Assembly (NCBI GenBank): GCA_013426805.1
Contig: JACDZG010000009.1
Coordinates: 36,551 to 100,550, forward strand
DNA from: Chromatiaceae bacterium
GTDB lineage: Bacteria; Pseudomonadota; Gammaproteobacteria; Chromatiales; Chromatiaceae
Direction of reading: 5' to 3'
Length of the DNA stretch: 64,000 bases
Shown here: one piece after another, positions 29,878 to 39,061 of the stretch
Position numbering within the stretch: the stretch's first letter is position 1
Layout: every line of letters begins with the position of its first letter
Program-made: the position numbers and the translations under genes
Notes under the pieces: model-generated
What the model saw: the letters and a program-made list of their open reading frames with translations, nothing else
What the model was told of the DNA's origin: nothing
Databases searched by the model: none

Positions 29878-31344
29878 ATGAACGAACTAACCGATCGTCT
29901 TGAGTTTGCCGACACTGGCGGTACCCTTGAGTTGCGCAAACAGCTCGAGCAGATGCGCAGCGATGCGGCAGAAGAAATCGCGCGCCTCAATCGCAAGTTG
30001 GCCGAGCGCGAATATGCAATGGAAAGCACCGTATCTTCCGCAACCGAGCGACAGGCCATGCAGCAGGAACTCACCACCCTGAGGCATGCATTGGGGGAGC
30101 GGGGCAAGACACTCGATCGGATCACGGGTGAGTGCCGGCGCCTCGAGGACGAGTTGGAGGATCGGCATCAGGAGGCTGATGCGCTCAAGAATGAAGTTCA
30201 GCGCAAGGAGACTTCGCTCAAGGCAGCGCGCGACGAACTCCAGCGGCTGCGGCACCAAATGGCAGAGATTCAAGAACAGTCGGTGGATATCGCGGCAGTC
30301 ATCAATCAGCCTAAGAGCCCCAACCTGCTGCCCCTCCCGCCGGTGGAAGCGGATACCCCGTCACGCCCCGTGCCTCACCTGATCAGCTTCTCGGTTGGAT
30401 TGCTGTCGGGACTCGCCGTGATTGCCGTCGTGGCGGTGTTCCTGTGGGGCGGCCTCAGCCTCGAGTTGCCCCGCTTCCGGGAGCGCACTCCAGCCGTGTT
30501 GATTGAGGAGGGCACATCGGTAGAGCCCGCTGTGGCCGGAGCGGTCCCGGCCGCCGATCTGCCCGCCGAGGATTTCACGGTCATTCCCACGGTGTCGGCT
30601 GGTCCGCCCGTCGAGCCGCCGCCAACCTTGCGCGACCGGCTGCGTGGCGGCAGCCTGGGACCGACCATGGCCGTCTTGGCGGGCGGTACTTTCCGGATGG
30701 GGCAGAACAGTATGGGCGGCAGTGACAGTGGACCCGAGCATGAGGTTCGAATCCCTCCCTTCCTGATTGGTGTCTACGAGGTCACGTTTCAGCAATATGA
30801 CGGGTTTGCGCGCGCCACCGGACGGCCGTTGCCTGAAGCCTTCGGCTGGGGACGCGGGGCGCGTCCGGTGGTCGCGGTCTCCTGGCTAGACGCTCAAGCT
30901 TACGCGGACTGGCTGACGCGTCAGACCGGCAAGCGTTATCGTTTGCCAAGCGAGGCCGAGTGGGAGTTTGCCGCGCGTGCCGGTGTGCGCAGTTCCTACC
31001 CCTGGGGGTTCAGCATGGAGCGCGGGAAAGCCCTGTGTTTCGACTGCGGCAGCCAGTGGGACAACCGCTCCACCGCGCCGGTCGGCAGTTTCACGCCAAA
31101 CGCCTTCGGGCTCTACGACATGGCCGGAAACGTGCTGGAATGGGTCGCTGATTGCTATACGGCCAGCTATGACGATGCCCCGGTCGATGGCCGTGCGCGG
31201 GTCGATGCCGGTTGCACCAATCGCGTCGCCCGCGGCGGCGCCTTCAGCAAACCGGCCTCGTCGATGAAGACCCATGTGCGGGCCAAGTTTCTCCCCGAGA
31301 GCCGGCTGAACATGCTGGGGTTTCGGGTTGCGCGCGATCCTTGA
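29878..31344 (+). CDS. Membrane-anchored coiled-coil protein with FGE-sulfatase domain
   Basis: 488 aa from ATG 29878 (GTG 29848 is an alternative). Residues 1-140 are a long coiled coil rich in E, R, L and Q; one membrane helix follows at about 170-195 (ISFSVGLLSGLAVIAVVAVFLW), then a proline-rich linker. The C-terminal 230 residues are the formylglycine-generating-enzyme fold: GGTFRMGQNS, EVTFQQYDGFA, PVVAVSWLDAQAYADWL, RLPSEAEWEFAARAG and NVLEWVADCYT, RGGAFSK, LGFRVARD. The C-terminal copper cysteines of true FGE are not obvious, so it is more likely a serine/threonine-kinase-type or scaffold FGE-like module than a sulfatase activator. Confidence 0.85.
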   Translation: MNELTDRLEFADTGGTLELRKQLEQMRSDAAEEIARLNRKLAEREYAMESTVSSATERQAMQQELTTLRHALGERGKTLDRITGECRRLEDELEDRHQEADALKNEVQRKETSLKAARDELQRLRHQMAEIQEQSVDIAAVINQPKSPNLLPLPPVEADTPSRPVPHLISFSVGLLSGLAVIAVVAVFLWGGLSLELPRFRERTPAVLIEEGTSVEPAVAGAVPAADLPAEDFTVIPTVSAGPPVEPPPTLRDRLRGGSLGPTMAVLAGGTFRMGQNSMGGSDSGPEHEVRIPPFLIGVYEVTFQQYDGFARATGRPLPEAFGWGRGARPVVAVSWLDAQAYADWLTRQTGKRYRLPSEAEWEFAARAGVRSSYPWGFSMERGKALCFDCGSQWDNRSTAPVGSFTPNAFGLYDMAGNVLEWVADCYTASYDDAPVDGRARVDAGCTNRVARGGAFSKPASSMKTHVRAKFLPESRLNMLGFRVARDP

Positions 31345-31675
31345 ACACTGAACAGTTGAAACAGCAGGCAATCGTCCGGCATGACCAGGGCCGGCGGCGG
31401 ATACTCGGTGTCGGCACCGCCACCCTTGACCTGATCAATTCGGTGGCTGCCTATCCGCCTGAGGACAGCGAGGTGCGGGCCTCGGCGCAGCGCCGCGCCA
31501 GGGGCGGCAACTGTGCCAACACCCTGGCCGTGCGTGTCCCCCTACCGAAGCCTTGACCCGCGCTATCGCTCTGGCGGGTATCAAGTGCGGACGGTCGGGT
31601 TTCGACGGACTGGCAGCAGCGCTACGGCGCGACGACGCGGGTGACGATCAGGGTCAAGCGAGACCGGATCGCTAG
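31341..31675 (+). pseudogene. Remnants of a PfkB-family carbohydrate kinase
   Basis: Two pieces in different frames. From TTG 31341 to TGA 31556 the frame gives the N-terminus of a ribokinase/ketohexokinase-type protein (RRILGVGTATLDLINSVAAYPPEDSEVR, then RARGGNCANTLAV). From TTG 31553 to TAG 31675 another frame gives the usual C-terminal end (AIALAGIKCGRSGFDGLAAAL). About 200 central codons, including the catalytic GAGD motif, are missing. A large internal deletion with frame loss is the simplest explanation. Confidence 0.8.
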
Positions 31676-31678
31676 CGC

Positions 31679-31852
31679 TTAGGTGCGGCCGGCGCCGCGG
31701 GGCGGGCTGCTGCGGTAGGGACTGTGGATGGGGTTGTGATTCTGCGGCGCCTCCCGGCCGACCGCGCCGATGTGCAGGCGCTCGGGCGCGGCCCAGGCCG
31801 AGCAGCCGAGCAGGGTGAGGAGCAGCCAGGTGGTGAGTCGGGCTTGGGTCAC
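31679..31852 (-). CDS. Small exported protein coupled to the solute-binding protein gene
   Basis: 57 codons. Its GTG overlaps the TGA of the solute-binding protein gene (GTGA), so it is read by coupled translation. It starts with a short signal (TTWLLLTLLGCSAWA) containing a possible lipobox LLGC, then APERLHIGAVGREAPQNHNPIHSPYR and an RG-rich end. No family recognised. It could be a small lipoprotein or the scrap of a longer one. Confidence 0.5.
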   Translation of the reverse strand: MTQARLTTWLLLTLLGCSAWAAPERLHIGAVGREAPQNHNPIHSPYRSSPPRGAGRT

Positions 31853-33153
31853 CAGGCCGTTCCGTTCTGACTCAGGGCGTTGAGCGTACGTTGCAGCCCC
31901 GCCAGCGCCGCGTCCGGTGTCGCGTCGCCGCGCAGCACCGCGCGCACGGCGGCGGCAAAGGTCGCGCTCACCTCCGGGTACTGTGCGCCGGTTGGCGTCG
32001 ATGGGCGCGCGACCAGGTTGGGCAGGACCGGAGCCAAATCCGCAAGCAGTGGCCGGGCCGCGATCAGTTCCGGATCCGTGTAGAGGTCCGCCCGGGTCGG
32101 ATTGAAGCCGGCGTCCAGGGCGCGGCGTTGCTGGACCGCGGCACCGGTGAGGTACCGCACCAGGCCCCCGGCCTCCATGGGGTGACGACTATAGCGCGAG
32201 ACCGCCAACTGACCACCGCCCAGGACGGAGGCCGGTGCACCCGAGCCCTTGGGCAGCGAAGCTACCGCGACGCGCGCGGCAACCGGAGTCTGTTGATCTT
32301 GCATGGATGTCCAGGCCGTGGACCAGTTGCGCATCAAACCAGCCCCACCTGCCCGGAAGCCGTCCAGGTTCTCTTGCGGCGTGGCTGTGAGGGCGTCCGC
32401 CGGGGTGATGCCGCGTATCCAATCCGCTGCCCGTTGCAGGGCGAACTGAGCCCTGGGATTGTTCACCGAGACCCGGCCGTCCGGCTCGACCACGGTCCCT
32501 CCGCCTTGGCTGCTGATCCATTCGATGGCGGTCGCGGTGAGCGCCTCGTCTCCGCCGCCGGCCCAGACGAAACCCCAGAAGCTGGTGTTACCCAGGAGTC
32601 GTTGAGCCTCCTGGATACGCAGAGCGGCATCCTCGACATCACTCCAGGTGCGGGGGACCTGGAGGTTATAGCGGGCGAGCAGATCGGAGCGGTAGTAGAG
32701 AAGGCCGAGATCCAGGTACCAGGGCAGGGCGACCAGGCGCTCACCCAGCGTCGCATTGCGGATCAGTGGAGCCAGGAAGTCGGACGTGGCCTCGTCGGGG
32801 TCTCTTTCGTTGTGATGCGCCCCATTGCGATCTGCGATGAGGGGTTTCAGATCGGCCAGGTGCGCACTGAGCTGTCCACACCAGAGGGCGTCGATTTCCA
32901 GCACGTCAAGCTCGGGGGCACGGACCTGCAGCAGGTCCAGATAGCGGGCCAACCGCTGCGCATCGTCGGTCGGCGTGGTAATCACCTGCACCCGATGGCC
33001 TGTCTTGGCTGCCCATTCGTCGGCGGCCCCTTTGCATAGGGCGGTTTCCTGGGCAGTGCGTCCGCAAGCGATGGTCAGGTCCAGGGCGTGGGTGACGCCT
33101 GACCCTGTTGCTAGGATGCAGGCCGTAATGAGTACCGTGAACAGGCGGGTCAA
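31849..33153 (-). CDS. Extracellular solute-binding protein (sugar ABC transporter type)
   Basis: 434 aa. Signal peptide at residues 1-23 (TACILATGSGVTHA). The mature protein is a family 1 sugar/trehalose-maltose-type binding protein: LTIACGRTAQE, the hinge-forming VITTPTDDAQRLARYLDLLQ, LDVLEIDALWCGQL, VALPWYLDLGLLYYRSDLL and EVSATFAAAVRAVLRGDATPDAALAGLQ. No permease or ATPase genes accompany it, only the small coupled gene downstream; intact members usually begin an ABC operon. It may serve as an orphan binding protein or sensor, or the transport genes were lost. Confidence 0.85.
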   Translation of the reverse strand: MTRLFTVLITACILATGSGVTHALDLTIACGRTAQETALCKGAADEWAAKTGHRVQVITTPTDDAQRLARYLDLLQVRAPELDVLEIDALWCGQLSAHLADLKPLIADRNGAHHNERDPDEATSDFLAPLIRNATLGERLVALPWYLDLGLLYYRSDLLARYNLQVPRTWSDVEDAALRIQEAQRLLGNTSFWGFVWAGGGDEALTATAIEWISSQGGGTVVEPDGRVSVNNPRAQFALQRAADWIRGITPADALTATPQENLDGFRAGGAGLMRNWSTAWTSMQDQQTPVAARVAVASLPKGSGAPASVLGGGQLAVSRYSRHPMEAGGLVRYLTGAAVQQRRALDAGFNPTRADLYTDPELIAARPLLADLAPVLPNLVARPSTPTGAQYPEVSATFAAAVRAVLRGDATPDAALAGLQRTLNALSQNGTAW

Positions 33154-33263
33154 GCGCGGGTCTCCATGTCGTGGTGGTGCCTCCGGTTGGGGCGGGCGGG
33201 GTGACGTTTAGAATAAGCGAGTGACTTGGTTCCTGTCCGCAATCCGCTACGATAGCGATCAAT

Positions 33264-33830
33264 ATGAATGCCGCCTTCCTCAATCACCGACTGCGCCTCG
33301 CCGCCCGCGTCATCGCCAACGGGGGGGTGATCGCCTACCCGACCGAGGCAGTCTTCGGACTGGGGTGCGACCCCTGGGACGCTGCGGCGGTCGCGCGCAT
33401 TCTCGCGATCAAGCGCCGCGACCCGGCCAAGGGCCTCATTCTGATCGCCGCCGAGCCGATCCAGTTACGACCATTCGTTGTCGATCTGCCGCCCGCGCGG
33501 ATGGCCGCGATCCTGGCCTCCTGGCCGGGTCCCAACACCTGGCTGATGCCGGTACGGTCCCGAACACCGGGCTGGCTCACCGGTCGGCATGACACCCTGG
33601 CGGTGCGGGTCACCGCCCATCCGCTGGCGGCCGGGCTCTGTCGAGCCTACGGCGGAGCCATCGTCTCCACCAGTGCGAACGTCGCTGATCACCCGCCGGC
33701 CCGCTCGGCCCTAGGAGTGCGGCTGGGTCTGCCCGGCGCCCCGGACCTGATCCTCGGCGGCACCTGTGGCGGGGCCGGCCGTCCGTCCAAGATCCGCGAT
33801 GGGTGTACTGGGCGGGTCCTGCGGGCCTGA
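33264..33830 (+). CDS. tsaC: L-threonylcarbamoyladenylate synthase TsaC
   Basis: 188 aa, the short YrdC-type enzyme. It makes threonylcarbamoyl-AMP for the t6A37 modification of tRNAs. Marks are GGVIAYPTEAVFGLGCDPWD, the KRRDPAKGLILIA basic motif, PGPNTWLMP and HDTLAVRVTAHPLA, then GAIVSTSANV. No C-terminal Sua5 domain. Monocistronic in this window. Confidence 0.95.
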   Translation: MNAAFLNHRLRLAARVIANGGVIAYPTEAVFGLGCDPWDAAAVARILAIKRRDPAKGLILIAAEPIQLRPFVVDLPPARMAAILASWPGPNTWLMPVRSRTPGWLTGRHDTLAVRVTAHPLAAGLCRAYGGAIVSTSANVADHPPARSALGVRLGLPGAPDLILGGTCGGAGRPSKIRDGCTGRVLRA

Positions 33831-33914
33831 TCGAGGGTAAGGGCTTGGCATTCCGCGTTGGCGGCAATACCTTAGTCGATCAAGAGGTATCCAGGTCATT
33901 AGGGGGACGCAGAG

Positions 33915-34961
33915 ATGTTCGACGCAACCGCAACGGCAATCCGCTGGGTGGAACAGGGCGTCGTGCCCGACGGGGTGACGCGTAGCGGAATCCGCGCTCT
34001 GCTGCGTCAGCGGCTTGCCACACTCCCGACACAGGATTGCGAGGCGGCTGCTGATGCGGTGCGCGCTTTCGTCGCCTGGATGGATGCCGCGCCGATCGCC
34101 GCTGTTCCGGAACTGGCGAACGCCCAGCACTACGAACTGCCGCCTGAGTTTTTCGTCGAGGTCCTGGGACCGCGACGCAAGTACAGTTCCTGCCTGTGGC
34201 CGCCGGGGGTCGACACCCTGGCTCAGGCGGAGGAGGCGTCTTTGCGGGTCACGGCGGAGCGGGCCGGCATCAGCGACGGCATGGAGGTTCTCGAAATGGG
34301 CTGCGGTTGGGGTGCTTTCAGTCTCTATGTGGCCGAGCGTTTCCCCAGTTGCCGGGTGACCGGGGTCTCCAACTCACAGGGGCAACGCGGCTTTATCGAG
34401 GCGCAGGCACGCGAGCGCGGGATCAACAATCTGACCATCATCACCGCGGATATGAATCAGTTCCAGGCGCCGGGGCGCTATGATCGTGTGGTCTCGATCG
34501 AAATGTTCGAGCACATGCGTAACCACCGGCAGTTGTTCGCCCGGGTTCATGACTGGCTCAAGCCAGGCGGGCGCTTCCTGATGCATATCTTCGTTCACCG
34601 CGCCCACCCCTATGCCTTCGAGGATCAGGGTCCAAGCGACTGGATGAGCCAGTACTTTTTCTCCGGCGGGATCATGCCGAGTGACGACCTGCCGCTGCAC
34701 TTCCAGGACCGCCTGCGGTTTCTCTCGCGCTGGCGCTGGGATGGCCGCCATTACGAACGCACGCTCAATACCTGGCTGGCGCAAATGGACGCTGCCCGTC
34801 CGCGGGTCTGGCCGATCCTGGAGCAGACCTACGGAGCTGCTCAGGCGGGCGTCTGGTGGATGCGCTGGCGGCTGTTTTTCATGGCCTGCGCCGAACTCTT
34901 CGGCTATCGCGACGGACAGGAGTGGTGGGTCAGTCATTATTTGTTCGAGCGGCCGGTTTGA
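33915..34961 (+). CDS. SAM-dependent methyltransferase, CFA-synthase type
   Basis: 348 aa. The SAM-binding motif is VLEMGCGWGAFSLYVAE near residue 127. The preceding HYELPPEFFVEVLGPRRKYSSCLWPPGV and the later VSIEMFEHMRNH and MHIFVHRAHPYAFEDQG are those of the cyclopropane-fatty-acyl-phospholipid-synthase-like group. Residue details (FVHR) and the C-terminus point to the subgroup resembling plant coclaurine N-methyltransferase rather than E. coli Cfa. The methyl acceptor, lipid or small amine, cannot be told from sequence. Confidence 0.88.
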   Translation: MFDATATAIRWVEQGVVPDGVTRSGIRALLRQRLATLPTQDCEAAADAVRAFVAWMDAAPIAAVPELANAQHYELPPEFFVEVLGPRRKYSSCLWPPGVDTLAQAEEASLRVTAERAGISDGMEVLEMGCGWGAFSLYVAERFPSCRVTGVSNSQGQRGFIEAQARERGINNLTIITADMNQFQAPGRYDRVVSIEMFEHMRNHRQLFARVHDWLKPGGRFLMHIFVHRAHPYAFEDQGPSDWMSQYFFSGGIMPSDDLPLHFQDRLRFLSRWRWDGRHYERTLNTWLAQMDAARPRVWPILEQTYGAAQAGVWWMRWRLFFMACAELFGYRDGQEWWVSHYLFERPV

Positions 34962-34997
34962 GGCCAACACCACGATCAGGGTGACGGCAAACGCTCC

Positions 34998-35603
34998 CTA
35001 ACGCTCTTTGCGATGCCGGAAAACCCAGGGCGTCTGTTGCGCCCCGGGCTTGGACCAGATGCCGAGACCGGCTTTGCGTGCCTTGCGCTCCGCCTGGGTG
35101 AAAGCCGGGTCCGAGCAATAGTGTTCGTAGACCGCCGCGTGACCGCTGCCGACCTGCTCCAGGTTCAGAAAGCGGCGCGGGACACTGATACTGTATAGCT
35201 CACCGACGGTTCGCCCGAATTGGTCGATTTCGAGCGTCTTGAGTTCCACCCGTCGGGGCGTGATCTCCCGCAGGTGGCGGCGGGACGCTTTGCCCCAGGG
35301 GATTTGCTCATATTCCGGGGCATCGATACAGTGCAGTCGAACTTCGACCGACTTGCCACTGCAGGTCAAACGCATGGAGTCGCCGTCGAGCACCTGGTCC
35401 AGAGTGCAGATCCGCTGCGGCGGCGGTGTCGGCCAACCCATGGCCTGGGGTAGCAGCGGCGGCAGGGCAGAGGTGCCGCCGAGGATGAGGGCGGTGGCCA
35501 GGCGGCACAGTGCGCTTAGACCTGGGCTCCGTGCCGGGTCCTCGCGCCCCTCGTTTGGGTTCACAGGGTTGGTGCCCAGTCGTGCACGGTGTCTTTGTTT
35601 CAT
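34998..35603 (-). CDS. Secreted staphylococcal-nuclease-like thermonuclease
   Basis: 201 aa from ATG 35603. Basic N-terminus and a hydrophobic segment (about 28-50) suggest export or membrane anchoring. The SNase domain shows VLDGDSMRLTCSGKSVEVRLHCIDAPEYEQ (with the catalytic arginine and glutamate region), KLE-type LKTLEIDQFGRTVGELY and the C-terminal AERKARKAGLGIWS. Likely cuts DNA/RNA in the periplasm or outside. Convergent with the methyltransferase gene. Confidence 0.85.
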   Translation of the reverse strand: MKQRHRARLGTNPVNPNEGREDPARSPGLSALCRLATALILGGTSALPPLLPQAMGWPTPPPQRICTLDQVLDGDSMRLTCSGKSVEVRLHCIDAPEYEQIPWGKASRRHLREITPRRVELKTLEIDQFGRTVGELYSISVPRRFLNLEQVGSGHAAVYEHYCSDPAFTQAERKARKAGLGIWSKPGAQQTPWVFRHRKER

Positions 35604-35853
35604 CGTCTTGCCCTGTCTTTGAGGTTGTTTGTTCCGCGTGACTCGGGTATCAACCGTGATCGCGGGGTCGAGACCGCACCTTGGGTGCGTTATCATCGTA
35701 CTCAGTTGCGAGTGCCGTGAGCGCAGCACTCCCAGGCCAGTCCAAAAGGTCTTCGCAACGGTGTTCCTTGCCGGCGCTGTGGCCTGATCATCGGCGGATC
35801 TGGATGACGGTCGCACCCATTCCACTCCGATAGCCCCCAGGAGTCCGATTTCG

Positions 35854-36633
35854 ATGTTCTATCTCCGTGCGCGATCTTCCTTTGCCGGACCCTGGCTGGC
35901 TTGGCTGGTGTTGCTGCTCACCGGGTCGTTCTGCGGCCCCCTGATCGGTGCGCCTCAGGTCGAGGTCGCACAGGAGTTGGAGCGGCTCATGGCGATTCAT
36001 GGTTTCACGATGAAGCCCGCGGACTTGGACGCGACCCGTGAAAAGCAGGGCCGGGCCGAGGACACGGACCTGCTGCCGCATCTGCGCGTGCTCCTGGAGG
36101 GGTTCGACCATGTAATCGTCCAATCGCCCCAAGGCGGGGTTGAGCGGATCCTGATTCTGGGGGAGAAGGTTCCCTACGTTCCGCCGCCGCCGGTGGCGGC
36201 CACGCCGGGCGCGGAGCCGGCGGATGGCGAGGCGGCCGCGGGTGAGACGGTTTTGGAAACCCAACGCGTTGGTGCCTCCCACGCGGTTACCCTGACCCTG
36301 GAGGGAGCGAATGGCCGGCGGGTCCAGCGGTTGCTGTTGGTGGATACCGGGGCGGATTATGTGGTGCTCCCCAGTTCACTGATCGGCCAACTGGGCATCG
36401 CCCCCGAGGGGTTGCGTCAGCAACAGGTGCAGACCGCCAACGGACCAACCGATGCAGCGCTGGGCACCCTCCCGGCGGTCTGGCTGAAGGATCAGCGCAT
36501 CGCCGGGGTTGAGGTCGCTTTTATCGAGGATAGCCGGCTCGGCGGGAACGCCCTGCTCGGAATGAGTCTGCTGGACCGTTTTCGGCTCACCATCGACGAC
36601 GAACAGGGTCGGCTGGTGTTGGGGGGAAAATAG
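35854..36633 (+). CDS. Periplasmic retropepsin-like aspartic protease
   Basis: 259 aa. A signal peptide/anchor (about residues 10-35) precedes a helical region and a proline/alanine-rich linker (VPPPPVAATPGAEPADGEAA). The C-terminal 120 residues are a single retropepsin-type domain with the active-site LLVDTGADYVVLP (D164-T-G) and the closing hydrophobic NALLGMSLLDRF. Such clan AA proteases work as dimers, each giving one aspartate. Substrate unknown. No retroelement genes are near, so this is a cellular member. Confidence 0.88.
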   Translation: MFYLRARSSFAGPWLAWLVLLLTGSFCGPLIGAPQVEVAQELERLMAIHGFTMKPADLDATREKQGRAEDTDLLPHLRVLLEGFDHVIVQSPQGGVERILILGEKVPYVPPPPVAATPGAEPADGEAAAGETVLETQRVGASHAVTLTLEGANGRRVQRLLLVDTGADYVVLPSSLIGQLGIAPEGLRQQQVQTANGPTDAALGTLPAVWLKDQRIAGVEVAFIEDSRLGGNALLGMSLLDRFRLTIDDEQGRLVLGGK

Positions 36634-36858
36634 CCGGTAGGCGCGCGGGCATCGGGGTGTTGATGCGGAGCGGCGCGATGCTGACCAAGTGCGGACAGTG
36701 AAACCATGAGGTGCGTAAGCCCCTGGGGCGCTAAGATAAACTCGATAACGACAACGAACGACAACGACATTAGACCGCGTCTCCACCGAGGTTAGTGAAA
36801 ACCCCAAGGCCGAACACAAAATGAAAATTACGTATGTCGCGCTGGACGCGGTTTAGGC

Positions 36859-37653
36859 ATGAACGACACGCAGTTGCTGCGTTACAGCCGGCAGATCAGG
36901 CTGCCGGGCTTCGGCATCGAGGGCCAGGAGCGGTTGCGCAAGGCGCGGGTGCTGGTGGTCGGGCTCGGCGGGCTCGGGTCGCCGGTGGCGATGTATCTGG
37001 CCGCGGCCGGGGTCGGGCGGCTGGTGCTGGCTGACTTCGATGCCGTGGACTTGTCCAATCTCCAGCGCCAGATCCTCCACACCACGGATCGGATCGGGAT
37101 GGCGAAAGCGGATTCGGCACTGCTTGCGCTGCGTGCGTTGAATCCCGATGTCCAACTGGAGACCGTCAAGCGCAGCCTCAGCGCGGAGATCCTGACCGCG
37201 TTGCTTGCGGACTTGGATCTGGTGGTGGATGCGAGCGATAACTTTGCCACCCGCTTTGCTGTGAATGCCGCCTGTGTTGCGGCGCGTCGTCCTTTGGTCA
37301 GCGGGGCGGCCATCCGCATGGAGGGACAGGTCGCGACCTTCGCAGGCCAACCGGGCGGGCCTTGTTACCAATGTCTCTACCCCAGGCTCGGTGCTGACGA
37401 CGACACCTGTACGGCCAACGGTATCCTGGCGCCGGTGGTAGGCATCATCGGCAGTATCCAGGCGGTCGAGGCGATCAAGGTGCTGACTGGCCTCGGTGAG
37501 CCCTTGTTCGGGCGCTTGTTGTTGCTCGATGCCGCCGCTATGGAGTGGCGGCAGGTTCGCCTGACCGCGGACCCCGAATGTCCGGTCTGCGGGGCACGTC
37601 CGCCAGTTGACCGTGCATTTGCGGCTGGATGCATTTCTCCTCATGCCCGATAG
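36859..37653 (+). CDS. moeB: Molybdopterin-synthase adenylyltransferase MoeB (HesA/ThiF family)
   Basis: 264 aa. It adenylates the C-terminal glycine of MoaD (or ThiS). Nucleotide-binding loop GLGGLGSPVAMYLAAAGVGRLVLADFD, then VDLSNLQRQILH with the conserved arginine, DASDNFATRFAVN, and zinc cysteine pairs CYQC and CPVC. No rhodanese domain is attached. Its last 116 bp overlap the convergent O-antigen ligase gene. The 225 bp before it holds only CGACAACGA-type short repeats. Confidence 0.92.
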   Translation: MNDTQLLRYSRQIRLPGFGIEGQERLRKARVLVVGLGGLGSPVAMYLAAAGVGRLVLADFDAVDLSNLQRQILHTTDRIGMAKADSALLALRALNPDVQLETVKRSLSAEILTALLADLDLVVDASDNFATRFAVNAACVAARRPLVSGAAIRMEGQVATFAGQPGGPCYQCLYPRLGADDDTCTANGILAPVVGIIGSIQAVEAIKVLTGLGEPLFGRLLLLDAAAMEWRQVRLTADPECPVCGARPPVDRAFAAGCISPHAR

Positions 37654-39061
37654 CCAGGCCGAGCCAGGGCAGGGCGAGCAGGACCATGAACAGGGCCGCA
37701 TTCGCCGGGATATGCAAATTGGCGTCGGCCGTGGAGTGGATCAGGATCGCGGTGACGCCCATCAGGCTCGCGAACGCCATGCCGCGCGACAAGGGGTCGC
37801 GCCGGCTCCAGAGAACGCGCAGCGCCGCGCCCAGCGATAGCGCGACGCTGGCGATCAGTGGCAGCATGCCGATGATTCCGTATTCCAGTTGGAGTTCCAG
37901 CAGGTCATTCTCCGCGTGCGCGAAATGCAGCGGGATCGACTCCGCGTCCCGGTAGGCCGGATAGACGCTGGAGAAACTGCCGCCGCCGCTTCCCAGCCAG
38001 GGATAATCCTGCAGATACCGCGTCGCACGCACGCCGATTTGGTAGCGTGCATCCTCGGTCAATACGGTCTGTTCCAAACGCTCGCGCACGCGGTCGAGTC
38101 CGAACCAACTCCCCAGGATCAACAGATCCACCAATACCAGGCTGAATAGCAGGATCAGCACCGGCCGCGGTGAGCGGCGAAAGCTCAGGACGCCGATGAG
38201 CCCGGCGATCGCCAGACTGGTGAAAAACGCGGTGTTGCCCATCCGGGAGGCCGTCATGACGAGCGTGCTCACCAGAATCGCGAGATAGATGCGCAGCCGC
38301 GCCTTGGGTCCTAACAGGGTTCTGGTCCAGGCGCGCAGGCGCTGCCGCCAGGTCATGCGTTGATTCGGTTGAGCAAGGTCCGCGATCAGCAGGCCGATAC
38401 CCAAGGCGATGGTCATCTCCAGGAAACCGGCCAGGTGATTGGGGTTGGCGAAGGTTCCGTGGGCGCGTCCGGTCGCGGCGATGAACAGGAAGGATTCGCC
38501 CGAGAGCGTGAGCCAGCCGGCGAGCATCGCCTGCACCACTGCGGCGAGCACCAGCGTGCCGGCCAGGATGCGCAGGCGTCGGCGGCTGCGAACCAGCACC
38601 AGGATCAGCAGGAACAGGCTGATCAAGGCCAGGCCGAGTCGCCACGAGGCCAGGGAGGCAAAGGGATCAAGGCTTAGTGTCGCGTAGGTTGGTGGCTGGT
38701 CGCCGGTAAGGGCCAGCGCCGTCTCCAGCCATTGTTGCGCCGCCATCGGCGAGATCACCGTCAGCCAGGCGAAGGGTAATGGCAGGACTTGCAGGAGTCC
38801 GTACAGGAGCCAGCCCATCAGGGCGATCAGCGGCCAGCGAGCTTGCGACCAGGCGGCGGTCGGTCCCACCCGACCGCGCAGGGCGAGACTCAGCCAGAGA
38901 CCGGCCAGCGCAAAGATCCCAAACTCCAGCAGGGCTTGTGACCAGGGGCGATTGCTGCCGAGCGGCAGCGGCGCCCAGACGAGTAAGGCGACCAGGGCAT
39001 AGAAGAGCCAGCGGTCGCTGGAGCCGCGGTCGGGCGTCCGGCAACCTGCCGCCGTATTCAT
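37538..39061 (-). CDS. O-antigen ligase/polymerase-family membrane protein (Wzy_C)
   Basis: 507 aa with about ten to twelve membrane helices. The large loop and following helices carry the Wzy_C signature: LASWRLGLALI, GTFANPNHLAGFLEM, YQIGVRATRYLQDYPWLGSGGGSF and HFAHAENDLLELQLEYGIIG. It would polymerise or ligate the exopolysaccharide repeat made by this operon. Last gene of the minus-strand polysaccharide operon; start overlaps the previous gene. The C-terminal 35 residues (MHGQLADVPRR onward) overlap moeB and may be non-essential. Confidence 0.88.
   Translation of the reverse strand: MNTAAGCRTPDRGSSDRWLFYALVALLVWAPLPLGSNRPWSQALLEFGIFALAGLWLSLALRGRVGPTAAWSQARWPLIALMGWLLYGLLQVLPLPFAWLTVISPMAAQQWLETALALTGDQPPTYATLSLDPFASLASWRLGLALISLFLLILVLVRSRRRLRILAGTLVLAAVVQAMLAGWLTLSGESFLFIAATGRAHGTFANPNHLAGFLEMTIALGIGLLIADLAQPNQRMTWRQRLRAWTRTLLGPKARLRIYLAILVSTLVMTASRMGNTAFFTSLAIAGLIGVLSFRRSPRPVLILLFSLVLVDLLILGSWFGLDRVRERLEQTVLTEDARYQIGVRATRYLQDYPWLGSGGGSFSSVYPAYRDAESIPLHFAHAENDLLELQLEYGIIGMLPLIASVALSLGAALRVLWSRRDPLSRGMAFASLMGVTAILIHSTADANLHIPANAALFMVLLALPWLGLAIGHEEKCIQPQMHGQLADVPRRPDIRGPRSGEPAATP

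Noticed and set aside
35854..36633. Retroelement suggested by the retropepsin motif
   Set aside because: There is a signal peptide and no reverse transcriptase, integrase or repeats nearby; this is a cellular periplasmic protease.
36822..36854. Ten-codon frame MKITYVALDAV as a remnant of a UDP-glucose dehydrogenase start
   Set aside because: Only the first four residues match that family; indistinguishable from chance.
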